The notes under the pieces are model-generated. The model did no database searches. It was not told where the DNA came from and saw only the letters and a list, made by a program, of their open reading frames with translations. From positions 1 to 31,507 of the forward strand of contig CAZSPL010000013.1 of the NCBI GenBank assembly GCA_964608735.1: a stretch of 31,507 nucleotides of DNA. The letters run 5' to 3'. Below, piece by piece: positions 1 to 7,979 of the stretch (its first letter is position 1; the number at the start of each line of letters is the position of its first letter). The DNA is from CAZSPL01 sp964608735. Its GTDB lineage: Bacteria > JAJVIF01 > JAPKYR01 > CAZSPL01. The translations under genes were made by a program, and so were the position numbers.

Positions 1-298
1 AGAAGTCTAAGTGGCGATTGTTAGCCTCCTATCAAAGAGCCAAGAGTATTTAACCATATACCTCTTACAAGGTCAAACGCAGGAGACAATGGCTTAACTT
101 CCATTAAGAAAGAAGCTTGCAAAGGCTAATCGTCAGGAAATGCTCCATCTCTAGCTCCAATAGCGACTACATCGGCCAACAAGACGGTTAGTGTGCTGGA
201 GCGTATTGAAAGCAACGCGCAAAACAAATTTGAAGCACAAACAAACGGGGGGAAGGTCACCCACCCAGAAGCGAAGGCAGTATTATAAAATATATGCT
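1..298. other. Window edge without a recognisable gene, AT-richer
   Basis: No open frame of convincing bacterial character is present on either strand. The stretch is visibly richer in A and T than the rest of the window and lacks the G/C-ending codons of the neighbouring genes. I recognise no tRNA, terminator or repeat in it. It lies just downstream of the stop of the minus-strand oxidoreductase gene. It could be ordinary intergenic DNA, horizontally acquired DNA, or a chimeric scaffold end. Confidence 0.5.
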
Positions 299-2443
299 TC
301 AATCCCCCAAATTGGCTCCCTGCAATCTCAGCATCTGTTGCAACTCATACACCGGCACGTTTCTTGGTTGCACCTGGTCGAGAATGCAGAGGGATGCGGC
401 GCAGCCGGCGGCCTGCCCGGTGGCGCATACGACCGGCATGATGCGCACCGAGCCGAGTGCGACATGGGTCGCGGAGATGCATCGCCCCGCGACGAGTATG
501 CCGTCGACCTCGCGGGGGACGAGCACGCCGTAGGGGATGTCGTATGATGCACCTTCCTCGAGTTCGAGTCCCACCACGCCGCAGCCGGAAAAATCGGCGC
601 AGTGTATGTCGATGCCGAACGACCCGCGCGCGATGACATCATCGAACTTCCTCGCCGAGAGCACATCGTGCCCGGTCAACTGGTACTCGCCGAGCATGCG
701 CCGCGATTCGCGTACGCCGAGACTTATCGCCGATTCCTGGAGGAATGCATCGGCGAAGCCGGGCAGGTATTTAATCATGAAGCGGCTCAACTGGTGCACC
801 TGGCGCCGGGCTTCGATTTCGGCATATGTAAGGTCGGTGGCCTTTGTCGGGTCGACGGTGAACACGCGGGTGGCGTTGACGCTTACGACTCCCGGCGAGA
901 GTGTCTTCTCGAAATAGATAGTGTTTATCGGGATGTCGGCATCGAGGTCGCCCGCGGCTTTCGCCTGCTGGATTTTATCGACGAACATGTAGCTCATGGG
1001 GATCATGTCGCGCGATTCCCACAGCCGTTTGTTTTGTTCGGAGAGGGCGTTTTTCAGCTCGACATTTCCCATGCGGAAGAAGAGCGTGACCGATTGCGTG
1101 TAGGGGTCGTAGCCGCGTCCAATCTCGTATGGACATCCCGCGCCCGCCGCGATGTCGCCGTCGCCGGTGCAGTCGATGACGACATCGGCGAGTATGGCGA
1201 TGCGTCCCGTTTTATTTCCGACCACCACGCCCTTGACCTGTCCCTTCGGCTCCGCCTGCAGCGGGCCTTCCGCCCACGTGTGGAGCATGGGTTTCACGCC
1301 GGATTCGACGCAGATTTCCTGCAGGACATATTTCAACTCTTCCTTGTCGAACCATATGATGCCCGGTTCGAGCCTGTCGCGTTTGGCGAGGCCGTCGGCT
1401 TCCATCCGCTCGAATATTTCGAGGAAGATTCCCTTGATTATCTGCTCATCGCCTGCTCGGCTGTTCATGAATGGGAAGACGAGTCCGGCGGTGGCCATCC
1501 CGCCGAAGAAACCGTATGCCTCGACGAGTATGACATCGACCCCTCCGCGCGCGGCGGCGACGGCGGCGGATACGCCGGAGAGTCCGCCCCCGACGACGAC
1601 GACATCGCACTTCGCGACCCCCTGCAACGGGCCGGTGTTGAATTGGGAGACGACGCTGTCGATGACGGCGGCATCATCGACGACCCGGGGGATATAATCC
1701 GCGATCTGTTTGCCGCTGATTCCTTCGAGCTGCTTGAAGCTCTCGTCCTCGGCGGCTTTCTTGGCGGCGAGCATGGCGTCTGGATCGGTGCCGGTGAGGG
1801 TGAAGTCGTCGAACCATACGCTCGCGATGTCAGGCATCTCTTTGTCGACAAGCCAGAATGTCAGGCGCTTGATTTTCGTTATATCGATGCCGCCCGCTGT
1901 GAGCGATGCAACCGGCACGGAAATGATGATTTTCTTCGACGGCTTGAGAACGGCCGTTGCGGCAAGCGTGGCGCCGCTTCCATCGGTGACGGAGTAGCGC
2001 AGCTTGACATCGAATTCATTGGCGTTGTTGACGGTGAAGCTGAACTCGCCTGCGGACGACCAGTCGGAGTAGCGTCCGCGCAGGGGATTCATCATAACAT
2101 GGAAGACGGCTTCTTTGCCAGAGGTTTTGGTAGAGCGGTAGAATGTAGCGTCGGCCGCATAGTTGCCGGGGTCATCGTCAAGCGCGGCGCGTTCGATGAA
2201 GACGTTGACGTCGCCGTAAACGAAGCGCCCGATTTCATCCTCGCCGTCGAATCCGAATATTTTATAGGAGGAAGTGCCGTCCTGTGCGTGGACGATTTCA
2301 TACGAGGTGAATGCTTTCGGCGGTTCGGGTTTTGGAAGCGCGATGGGTTTGGCTGTTTCGGATTCGTCGGATTGGGGAGTTTTATCGAAGCATCCGAGTG
2401 GGATGAGGAATAGTATGAGGATGAATAGGATTTGACGGCGCAT
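299..2443 (-). CDS. Secreted FAD-dependent oxidoreductase with N-terminal beta-rich domain (putative lipoprotein)
   Basis: The product has 714 residues. It starts with Arg-Arg, a hydrophobic stretch and a Cys at residue 18 (Ile-Pro-Leu-Gly-Cys), a slightly atypical lipobox, so export and lipidation are likely. Residues about 45-220 form a beta-rich region resembling a carbohydrate-binding or galactose-binding-like fold, by inference from pattern only. From about residue 278 there is a Rossmann FAD site (VVVVGGGLSG, 281-290), followed by Glu at the end of beta-2 and a GGMATAG turn. Both are typical of the FAD_oxidored family of bacterial lineages that degrade complex organics. The substrate is unknown. 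The ATG is preceded by a weak GGTGA. The gene stands alone, bordered downstream by a gene-free edge and upstream by repeats. Confidence 0.85.
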   Translation of the reverse strand: MRRQILFILILFLIPLGCFDKTPQSDESETAKPIALPKPEPPKAFTSYEIVHAQDGTSSYKIFGFDGEDEIGRFVYGDVNVFIERAALDDDPGNYAADATFYRSTKTSGKEAVFHVMMNPLRGRYSDWSSAGEFSFTVNNANEFDVKLRYSVTDGSGATLAATAVLKPSKKIIISVPVASLTAGGIDITKIKRLTFWLVDKEMPDIASVWFDDFTLTGTDPDAMLAAKKAAEDESFKQLEGISGKQIADYIPRVVDDAAVIDSVVSQFNTGPLQGVAKCDVVVVGGGLSGVSAAVAAARGGVDVILVEAYGFFGGMATAGLVFPFMNSRAGDEQIIKGIFLEIFERMEADGLAKRDRLEPGIIWFDKEELKYVLQEICVESGVKPMLHTWAEGPLQAEPKGQVKGVVVGNKTGRIAILADVVIDCTGDGDIAAGAGCPYEIGRGYDPYTQSVTLFFRMGNVELKNALSEQNKRLWESRDMIPMSYMFVDKIQQAKAAGDLDADIPINTIYFEKTLSPGVVSVNATRVFTVDPTKATDLTYAEIEARRQVHQLSRFMIKYLPGFADAFLQESAISLGVRESRRMLGEYQLTGHDVLSARKFDDVIARGSFGIDIHCADFSGCGVVGLELEEGASYDIPYGVLVPREVDGILVAGRCISATHVALGSVRIMPVVCATGQAAGCAASLCILDQVQPRNVPVYELQQMLRLQGANLGD

Positions 2444-2473
2444 TCTTTCACCGGGCCTTTTATATATGGGAGA

Positions 2474-2482
2474 ATTCTATCA
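2474..2482 (-). promoter_or_regulatory. Possible extended -10 promoter of the FAD oxidoreductase gene
   Basis: On the minus strand TGATAGAAT reads as an extended -10 (TG-N-TAGAAT) about 30 nt upstream of the ATG. No good -35 is visible at 17 nt, which is acceptable for an extended -10 but leaves the call weak. Confidence 0.3.
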
Positions 2483-2600
2483 CAGGGAGGGGGATGAAAA
2501 TATAGCGGGATGGGAACGGTTTACGGGTTAAGGAAGGCCACCCCTTTCCCGCGCAATTGCCCATGTGGATGGGTCGAGTATGTGCTGTAAGCGCGTTAAA

Positions 2601-2664
2601 GGGGTGCCACCCGGCAAGGCAGGACTGCGGGGGGGTGCCACCCGGCAAGGCAGAACTGCGGGGG
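2601..2664 (+). repeat. Two tandem copies of a ~32-bp GC-rich unit
   Basis: The unit begins GGGGTGCCACCCGGCAAGGC and continues to an ACTGCGGGG end. It occurs twice in succession with one G/A difference (CAGGACTG against CAGAACTG). It abuts the palindromic repeat that borders the N-gap, so it is part of the same repeat-rich, gene-free interval. Confidence 0.75.
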
Positions 2665-2709
2665 GGTGCCACGCCCAGTCCGAGTCCGCGAGGATGGGCG
2701 TGTCCTGCC
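2655..2709 (-). repeat. Palindromic intergenic repeat, left copy at assembly gap
   Basis: A 55-bp stretch from ACTGCGGGG to GTGTCCTGCC is repeated exactly at 2810-2864, on the other side of the N-run. It contains the inverted pair CACGCCCA / TGGGCGTG (8 bp) around a 16-17 nt loop. Read on the minus strand, it matches the layout of the elements at 2884-2919 and 13560-13591, with a CACG...CGTGGCACC frame. Confidence 0.8.
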
Positions 2710-2809
2710 NNNNNNNNNNNNNNNNNNNNNNNNNNNNNNNNNNNNNNNNNNNNNNNNNNNNNNNNNNNNNNNNNNNNNNNNNNNNNNNNNNNNNNNNNNN
2801 NNNNNNNNN
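2710..2809. other. Assembly gap (100 N)
   Basis: Exactly 100 N, a scaffolding placeholder whose true length is unknown. The same 55-bp repeat borders it on both sides, so a collapsed tandem repeat array is the likely cause. Confidence 0.97.
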
Positions 2810-2864
2810 ACTGCGGGGGGGTGCCACGCCCAGTCCGAGTCCGCGAGGATGGGCGTGTCCTGCC
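2810..2864 (-). repeat. Palindromic intergenic repeat, right copy at assembly gap
   Basis: Identical over 55 bp to the copy left of the N-run, including the CACGCCCA / TGGGCGTG stem. With the tandem units before it, this indicates an array of at least two palindromic elements in the gene-free interval 2444-2936. Confidence 0.8.
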
Positions 2865-2883
2865 TTGTAGAAACTTAATGGAA

Positions 2884-2919
2884 GCACGCCCATTCCCGAA
2901 GACGGGAAGTGGGCGTGGC
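2884..2919 (+). repeat. Palindromic intergenic repeat with nested hairpin
   Basis: CACGCCCA (2885-2892) pairs with TGGGCGTG (2910-2917). Inside it TTCCCG pairs with CGGGAA around an AAGA loop, giving a nearly continuous 14-bp stem with one extra G. It ends in GTGGCACC like the element at 13560-13591. It sits 18 bp from the stop codon of the minus-strand gene on its right, so it could also act as a transcript end there, although no T-run follows. Confidence 0.7.
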
Positions 2920-2936
2920 ACCCGAATGGGCGGGGG

Positions 2937-3461
2937 TTAGTATTGCTCAAGGAGGGAGAGGCGGATGTTGAGGGCAATGTAAGAATAGCCGGATTCGGAC
3001 ATTTCGCGGTCGCCGGATGAGTCGAGGAAACGTGGCTCGCTTGGTGACGGGCCGGTGGATGCGGGGAGTAGGTCGAGATAAATCATGCCCGATTCGACGG
3101 GGTTCTCCGGATTGGAAAAGTCGTAAAGGGGAATGGTGGTTGTCGTAAGGAGGGCGGCGACGCTGTCGTAGAGATTTCCTGCGTCCGCTTTCTGCGGGTC
3201 ATTTCTTTTATACACCGCGAGGCTCGCGAAAATTCGCCGCCATCTTCCGCGGACGTTTTGCTCATCGCCCGTAATGACGCCGCCGATGCCGCACTCGTCG
3301 TATTCGATACGGTGGTAGCGTATGACGAGGAATGATTCATCGGCGGGGGGAGTGTAGGCGGCGTCATCGAAATCGATTGATACGCCGGTGAGGTTGTCGG
3401 CGATGTATTTGTGGAATGAGCGTTTCAGCTCGTTTATTTTTTGCGATGTCGTGAGCGGCAT
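2937..3461 (-). CDS. Phage-like tail completion/terminator protein (tentative)
   Basis: A 174-residue soluble protein without signal or membrane segment. It begins with a helical stretch (Thr-Thr-Ser-Gln-Lys-Ile-Asn-Glu-Leu-Lys) followed by alternating beta strands. That layout and length are typical of phage tail-completion or tail-terminator proteins, which follow the head-closure gene in siphophage neck modules. The assignment rests mainly on position: it is the third of three tightly packed genes, its ATG 1 nt after the TAA of the preceding one. No catalytic motif is visible. No other phage gene is in the window, so a prophage remnant or domesticated particle gene is possible. It could also be an unrelated hypothetical protein. 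Confidence 0.55.
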   Translation of the reverse strand: MPLTTSQKINELKRSFHKYIADNLTGVSIDFDDAAYTPPADESFLVIRYHRIEYDECGIGGVITGDEQNVRGRWRRIFASLAVYKRNDPQKADAGNLYDSVAALLTTTTIPLYDFSNPENPVESGMIYLDLLPASTGPSPSEPRFLDSSGDREMSESGYSYIALNIRLSLLEQY

Positions 3462-3462
3462 G

Positions 3463-3843
3463 TTATCCCACCTTGTGAGCCTTGGTCGAGTAGATCTTCA
3501 TCTCGCCGATGGTGATGGCATCGATGCGGAAAACTTCATACGAGGCGGCGGCGTGGATGACGTTGTCGCCGTAGCGGATTTGATCGAGGGTTTCGAATTT
3601 TTTATCGCCGATGACGAGTCGTCCGGCGGAAGTGCGGATGTCCTGTTCATTGACGTCGAAGACGATGGCCCTTACGCCGTGGATGGAAGCGGTATTCTGC
3701 TCGGGCGGCTGCATGAGCGAAGGATTGCCGCCGGAAGGCGCGGGGCGTTCGATGGTGATTCGGGCCTCGCCGTTCAAACGCCAGAAGTCGAGCCAGATAT
3801 TTTCGCTTACGAGGGAAGCATCGTAGATATAATCGTCGTTCAT
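3463..3843 (-). CDS. Phage-like head closure/head-tail adaptor protein (tentative)
   Basis: A 126-residue, beta-rich protein. The Gly-Asp-Lys-Lys-Phe-Glu-Thr-Leu-Asp-Gln-Ile-Arg-Tyr-Gly segment followed by Tyr-Glu-Val-Phe-Arg-Ile resembles the core of small phage head-closure/head-tail joining proteins (SPP1 gp16 type), where a 'sGdrvei...I.y.G..YeV..v' pattern is common. Its start overlaps the stop of the upstream gene (TGATG), and its own stop is immediately followed by the next gene, so the three genes are translationally coupled. Assignment is by pattern and context, without an alignment. Confidence 0.55.
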   Translation of the reverse strand: MNDDYIYDASLVSENIWLDFWRLNGEARITIERPAPSGGNPSLMQPPEQNTASIHGVRAIVFDVNEQDIRTSAGRLVIGDKKFETLDQIRYGDNVIHAAASYEVFRIDAITIGEMKIYSTKAHKVG

Positions 3844-4373
3844 CAGTCATCCCCCCCGATGTCCGCGGCGGGCGGGTAGTCGAACGATTCGACCTTCGGG
3901 CTTGTCGATGACGCGCCCATACGGCGGTAATGTTCGGCGAGCTGCATGAGGTTTTTACGTACGGTGGATGCATCGAACCGGGCATCGGCCTTGGCGAAAT
4001 TGACGAGGCGGCCTTTCCCGGCGAGGATGAGCTGAATCGCTTCGGCGGCGGCGAGGTAGATGGAGCCGGGATTGCGTGAGAGGACCGAGTCGAGCTCGGC
4101 GTCGGAGAGGGTGACATAATGATAGGTGGCGGTGATGGCATCGCCTTCGGACGGCGGTGTGTCGAATGTCAGGCCGCCGGTTTCAAGGTTGATGGAGTAG
4201 TCCTCGGCGTCAAGTTCGGCGCCGTCGATGAAGATTTGCAAGCCGTCGGCGAGGAGTGGGCGGCGGGGCATGAGGAATATGGAAAGCGCGCCGTCGCCAT
4301 AGCCGACGAGTTTGGAAGTTTCGAGGCGGGGTTGGTCCTGGATAAGGGAGCGAAGTTCATCACGGTCCGACAT
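3843..4373 (-). CDS. Phage-like head-tail connector protein (tentative)
   Basis: 176 residues. Residues about 45-95 form a beta module (IFIDGAELDAEDYSI, then 'tGgltFdtpPseGDaItatYhY') of a kind often seen in phage structural proteins. Residues about 100-145 are helical (Ala-Ala-Ala-Glu-Ala-Ile-Gln-Leu-Ile), as in gp6-like DNA-packaging/connector proteins. The ATG has a good ribosome site (GGAGG, 7-8 nt away). It leads a three-gene coupled unit. Portal, capsid and terminase genes are not in the window. Confidence 0.55.
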   Translation of the reverse strand: MSDRDELRSLIQDQPRLETSKLVGYGDGALSIFLMPRRPLLADGLQIFIDGAELDAEDYSINLETGGLTFDTPPSEGDAITATYHYVTLSDAELDSVLSRNPGSIYLAAAEAIQLILAGKGRLVNFAKADARFDASTVRKNLMQLAEHYRRMGASSTSPKVESFDYPPAADIGGDD

Positions 4374-4506
4374 CTGCTTTCCTCCGGGGTTTTCTTGAGA
4401 CGGTCAGGGGCTTCAGGCATCGGCGCGAGCGCTTGAGCCTCTGTTGGTTAACTTCGAGGATGAGCTTGCGAAGTCGTTGCTTGTGTTTTGTAGAGGGTTT
4501 ATACAT
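4360..4506 (-). CDS. Possible small basic protein (48 aa)
   Basis: A short frame starting at ATG 4506 encodes 48 residues with about one third Lys/Arg (Lys-His-Lys-Gln-Arg-Leu-Arg-Lys and Arg-Leu-Lys-Arg-Ser-Arg-Arg). It overlaps the start of the connector-like gene by 14 nt. A GTGGAAAG lies directly before the ATG, too close to be a good ribosome site. Some phage head modules have a small basic protein here, but the frame could be chance. No hydrophobic segment or cysteine cluster is present. Confidence 0.25.
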   Translation of the reverse strand: MYKPSTKHKQRLRKLILEVNQQRLKRSRRCLKPLTVSRKPRRKADVGP

Positions 4507-4603
4507 CTTTCCACTGTCATGCGGACAGGCCGAGTGGTGGTTGGTCAGGAGGGGAGGGGGGTTGGGGAATTTTTTTTTAGGGGGTGGTGGGAGAGCAGCC
4601 CTT

Positions 4604-4662
4604 GGGACAGTCCCTTGTAAGGATGTTGATGGGATTGGCATCATGCGTTTGGGGACAGTCCC
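4604..4662. repeat. Two copies of palindrome GGGACAGTCCC
   Basis: GGGACAGTCCC (a 5-bp inverted repeat around a central A) occurs at 4604-4614 and 4652-4662. The flanks are T-rich upstream and G/C-rich downstream. The rest of the 4507-4725 interval holds a T-run preceded by G-rich sequence and no convincing gene. Such motifs are often scattered in intergenic DNA of uncultivated bacteria; here they may be REP-like. Confidence 0.55.
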
Positions 4663-4725
4663 GCGGGCTGCGTCGGACAGGCGCGGTCGGGGTTCGGTTA
4701 GAGCGGATGGTTTGCCGAGTTAATG

Positions 4726-5949
4726 TTATTCCGGTTTGAGGCCGGTTTTAAGGAATTCGCGCATGTAGGGGGTCAGCGATTCGACGGTGATGGTGTCGCC
4801 ATCGGTGTTGATAACCGCGGATGCGATTATCGCCTGCAGCTCGTCGAGGTTGTTGGGGAAATAATGCCCCTTGAGAAGGTCGAGGAAATCGGGCGAGAAG
4901 CCGCTGATTTCCTTACCCGTTTTTTTCGTTTCCTCTTTAAGGAAATGGTTCGCGAGCAGGGGGATATCATCCGGGCGTTGATGCAGGGGGGGCATATGCA
5001 GCGAATTGACCATGAGGTGGTAGAGGAGGTCGCGTGAGAACGTGTCCCTGTATTCGTCGCTCGGGAGATCGACATCGGATGAGGCGATGATCCTCACATT
5101 GATTTTTCTAATCTTGGTGGAGTCATCACGATAGAATTCTTTTTTCTGGATAACCCTGAGGAGCCTTACCTGGACGGGTATCGTGAGTGTGGCGATATTG
5201 TTGATAAACATGGTGCCGCCATCGGCTTCCTCAATGAACCCGCGGGTTTCCTCCCTTGCGCCGCTCCAGTCCTTGGCCTGTCCGAACAGCATCGCGGACA
5301 ATTCTTCGGGCGGCCATTCGGAGGCATCAACGGCGACGAAGGGCTTATCGCGTCGGGGGCTTGCCTTATGTATGGCCCTCGCGAGGGATGCTTTCCCGGC
5401 GCCGCGTTCGCCGATCAAAAATATACTGAGGTCACCGGCGGCCATTTTTTCGGCGAGATGAAAAAGGCGGATCATCCCGGGGTCCTGCGTGGGAACATGC
5501 TCAAACGCTTCCCTGAAGGTCAGGTCTTCGCGCTTGAGAACCGGCGGCAACTGCCGGATGGTCAGGTCCTGGGTCTTGTGCCTGGTCGCGGCATCAATGA
5601 CCTCGAGCAGTTTCTCATCCTCCACGGGCTTTGTGAGGTAATCGAACGCCCCGAGCTTAAGCGCGCTTACGGCAAGGTCGGCATCGTTGACGCCGGAGAG
5701 TATGACGACCGGGGTCCTGATTTCCTTTTCATTAATCTCCTGCAGGATATCGAGCCCCGAGAGGCCGGGCATGTCCATGTCGAGGAGGATGGCATCGAAT
5801 GTCTCGGCGGCAAGGATGCCCGGTACGGCGACTGAATCGTTGACGATTCGCGGCTCGTATTTATCCGCCTGCATAAGGAGGATATTGAGGTAATTGGTTA
5901 CGGCGATATCATCGTCGACAACAAGTATTCTTTCCATCTTCTGAACCAT
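4726..5949 (-). CDS. Response regulator with degenerate sigma-54-type AAA+ domain, no DNA-binding HTH
   Basis: 407 residues. The receiver domain is complete: acidic pocket Asp12-14, phospho-acceptor Asp57 (ILLDMDMPG), Ser85 and Lys107. An NtrC-like AAA+ domain follows, with an intact Walker A (GERGAGKAS, 180-188). The Walker B site reads GTMFINNI instead of GTLFLDEI, so both acidic residues are lost. The GAFTGA loop is replaced by Lys-Asp-Trp-Ser-Gly-Ala. The C-terminus ends soon after the 'FPNNLDEL' helix, without a Fis-type HTH. It can probably be phosphorylated but should not remodel sigma-54 polymerase; binding of nucleotide or a partner is more plausible. It begins 10 nt after the kinase stop with an AAGAAGG ribosome site. 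It is last in the NuoEFG-like operon and probably serves that kinase. Confidence 0.88.
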   Translation of the reverse strand: MVQKMERILVVDDDIAVTNYLNILLMQADKYEPRIVNDSVAVPGILAAETFDAILLDMDMPGLSGLDILQEINEKEIRTPVVILSGVNDADLAVSALKLGAFDYLTKPVEDEKLLEVIDAATRHKTQDLTIRQLPPVLKREDLTFREAFEHVPTQDPGMIRLFHLAEKMAAGDLSIFLIGERGAGKASLARAIHKASPRRDKPFVAVDASEWPPEELSAMLFGQAKDWSGAREETRGFIEEADGGTMFINNIATLTIPVQVRLLRVIQKKEFYRDDSTKIRKINVRIIASSDVDLPSDEYRDTFSRDLLYHLMVNSLHMPPLHQRPDDIPLLANHFLKEETKKTGKEISGFSPDFLDLLKGHYFPNNLDELQAIIASAVINTDGDTITVESLTPYMREFLKTGLKPE

Positions 5950-5959
5950 TTATGCCTTC

Positions 5960-7957
5960 TTATTTACCGGAGTCCACATCGGGAGCCCGCGGTATTTCCA
6001 CCGCGTCTTTCTCAGCGGGGATCTTAATGGTGAACGTGGTGCCATCACCCACCCTGCTGGTAACGCTTATTGTTCCCTTGTGCTCCTCGATTATGCCATA
6101 TGCGATCGACAGCCCGAGCCCGGTGCCGCCCCTTCCACGCCGGGTGGTGAAAAACGGGTCGAAGATGTGCTTCAGTGTGTTTTCGCTCATCCCTTTGCCG
6201 TTGTCCATCACATCGACCACGACATTCCCGTCTTCAAATTTCGTGGCAATCTTTATCCTGCCGCGACGTCCTTCGGGTATCGCCTGCCCGGCGTTTATCA
6301 ACAGGTTGATGATGACCTGCTCGATCTTCTGGTAATTGCCGACGAATGTCGGCAGTTCGCGGGCGAGGTCGAGTTCAATGTCGGCGGTCTTGTTGACTTC
6401 CTTGTGTACGAGGCGGGCGCTTTCATCGATGAGGGTGTTGATGTCGACCTTGTCGATAAGGTGTCCTTCATCCCTCCGGGCGAAACGCTTCAGCCCCTCG
6501 ACGATGTTCTTGATACGCTCGGAGCCCTGCGCCATGTCGCGCACGAGCATGAGGATGTTCTCGCGGAAAAAATCATATTTCAGGCGGGCGATCTTCAGGT
6601 CGGGATGTTCCTTGTGATATTCATCGATGATGGGGAGCATGTCGGCAAGCGACTGCTCGATGATTTTAATATTCCCCTTGATGAACTGGTTGGGATTGTT
6701 TATCTCGTGGCCGATACCGCTGATGAGCTGCCCGATGGAAGCGAGTTTGTCGGCCTGCTGGAGCTGCTGCTCGATAACCTTCGTCTGGGTGATGTCGCGG
6801 TAGAATTCGATGATTCCCTTCACTTCGTTGTTGTCGTCGAAAATGGGCAGGGCGTGGACATCGTAGTAATCGTCATTGTGCCTGACTTCAAGCACGACCG
6901 GGGCTTTTTCCTTGATGACCCTTTTCAGGCGGCAATCGTGGCATGGTTTATCGGTGCCGAAGAACGTCTTGTAGCACTTGTTGCCGGGGAGGACATCTTT
7001 CCGGTTGGTCATGATGACGTTTCGTTCGCGGTCGATAATTCCGACGCGGTCGGGGATGGCATCGAACATGGTCTCGAGGCGAATCTGGGATTCTTCCCAG
7101 TCGCGGCTTACGCGCCCGAGGTATGAGTTGATCGTATCGAGCTTGACTTTCTGTTCTTCGAGTTCACCGGCGCGAGTGAGGATCTCATCCTGGAGCTCGT
7201 CGACCTTCCCGGTGAGTTCCCTTGCTTCATCCTGGCTGGTGGCGAGGCGGTCGGAGAGCTCTTTCCGTTCGAGGGCCATGTTCAGCATGCGTGTGATTTC
7301 ATCGAGAAGTTTCTGCTCCTCGGGGAGGAATTCATAGTCATTCTGGACATAACCGATGCGGATCTCGCCGCGGTCTTCCTCGTTGACGACAAGCTTCGCG
7401 CTTATGTATTTACCCGGCGGTATGCGGCCGTACTCCACGCCGTTATACCTGGAATGGATGATGGCATACTCGGGATGCTGCATGCCTCGGGACATATAGT
7501 GCGGGAGGTCGGTAAAGAAATCTTTAACGCTGCGCGAGACCTTTATCCACTCGGCGACGGAATAGAGGCAGGCGAGTTCCTTGACGACATCCTGCTTGTC
7601 CCAGTCGGAGAATTTTTCGAGCCTGTCGACGATGTTTCCGAAGAAGAGGTAGATCTCATCGTCCTCGACATTCGCGCAGGTTGTTTTCAACGGCAGGGAG
7701 CAGGCCGTGTCGGCTTTGAGGGTGAACACGATATTTCCCCTGATTCCCTTCCTTGCATGGCGCATGGCTTCGCGTATGATGTTAAGCGAGGCATCGGTGA
7801 CGATGTTATCGAGTTTCTTGCCGTCGAGCGCGCCGTTTTTCAGCCTGCATTCCCTGAGAAACAGCGGGCTGGAATGGAGGACTATCTCGAAGCTGTCGAG
7901 TACGAGCAGGAAGTCATATGTGCTCTCGATGAGGTTATATAAATCGCCGATGTTAAT
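5960..7957 (-). CDS. PAS-domain sensor histidine kinase, probable ATT start
   Basis: Conventional callers would start at ATG 7765, but the frame stays open upstream and codes for the first half of a PAS-like domain (Asp-Phe-Leu-Leu-Val-Leu-Asp-Ser-Phe-Glu). No ATG, GTG or TTG occurs there. An ideal AGGAGG (7970-7965) lies 7 nt before ATT 7957, so I place the start there (665 residues). Order: N-terminal PAS-like; a GAF-like region ending before a coiled coil; a second PAS with a Cys set (Cys-Tyr-Lys ... Pro-Cys-His-Asp-Cys); HisKA with the H-box (SGIGHEINNPNQF); HATPase with an N-box (INLLINAGQAI), DNGKGMS, FDPFFTT and GGTGLGL. No membrane segment is seen, so it is a cytoplasmic sensor, possibly of redox state or a ligand. 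It lies between the NuoG-like gene and a response regulator, with short gaps. Confidence 0.85.
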   Translation of the reverse strand: MNIGDLYNLIESTYDFLLVLDSFEIVLHSSPLFLRECRLKNGALDGKKLDNIVTDASLNIIREAMRHARKGIRGNIVFTLKADTACSLPLKTTCANVEDDEIYLFFGNIVDRLEKFSDWDKQDVVKELACLYSVAEWIKVSRSVKDFFTDLPHYMSRGMQHPEYAIIHSRYNGVEYGRIPPGKYISAKLVVNEEDRGEIRIGYVQNDYEFLPEEQKLLDEITRMLNMALERKELSDRLATSQDEARELTGKVDELQDEILTRAGELEEQKVKLDTINSYLGRVSRDWEESQIRLETMFDAIPDRVGIIDRERNVIMTNRKDVLPGNKCYKTFFGTDKPCHDCRLKRVIKEKAPVVLEVRHNDDYYDVHALPIFDDNNEVKGIIEFYRDITQTKVIEQQLQQADKLASIGQLISGIGHEINNPNQFIKGNIKIIEQSLADMLPIIDEYHKEHPDLKIARLKYDFFRENILMLVRDMAQGSERIKNIVEGLKRFARRDEGHLIDKVDINTLIDESARLVHKEVNKTADIELDLARELPTFVGNYQKIEQVIINLLINAGQAIPEGRRGRIKIATKFEDGNVVVDVMDNGKGMSENTLKHIFDPFFTTRRGRGGTGLGLSIAYGIIEEHKGTISVTSRVGDGTTFTIKIPAEKDAVEIPRAPDVDSGK

Positions 7958-7979
7958 GACTATCCCTCCTCGCCGGTGC

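Noticed and set aside
602..2413. Long plus-strand frame of about 600 codons
   Set aside because: It lies antisense to the FAD oxidoreductase. The translation shows no family motif, while the opposite strand has signal peptide, FAD site and good codon use.
2601..2930. CRISPR array
   Set aside because: The repeats are GC-rich palindromes without regular unique spacers, and no cas gene is nearby.
2460..2977. Open frames running through the first N-run
   Set aside because: They exist only because N codons are not read as stops and because the repeats are GC-rich. The sequence is palindromic intergenic repeat.
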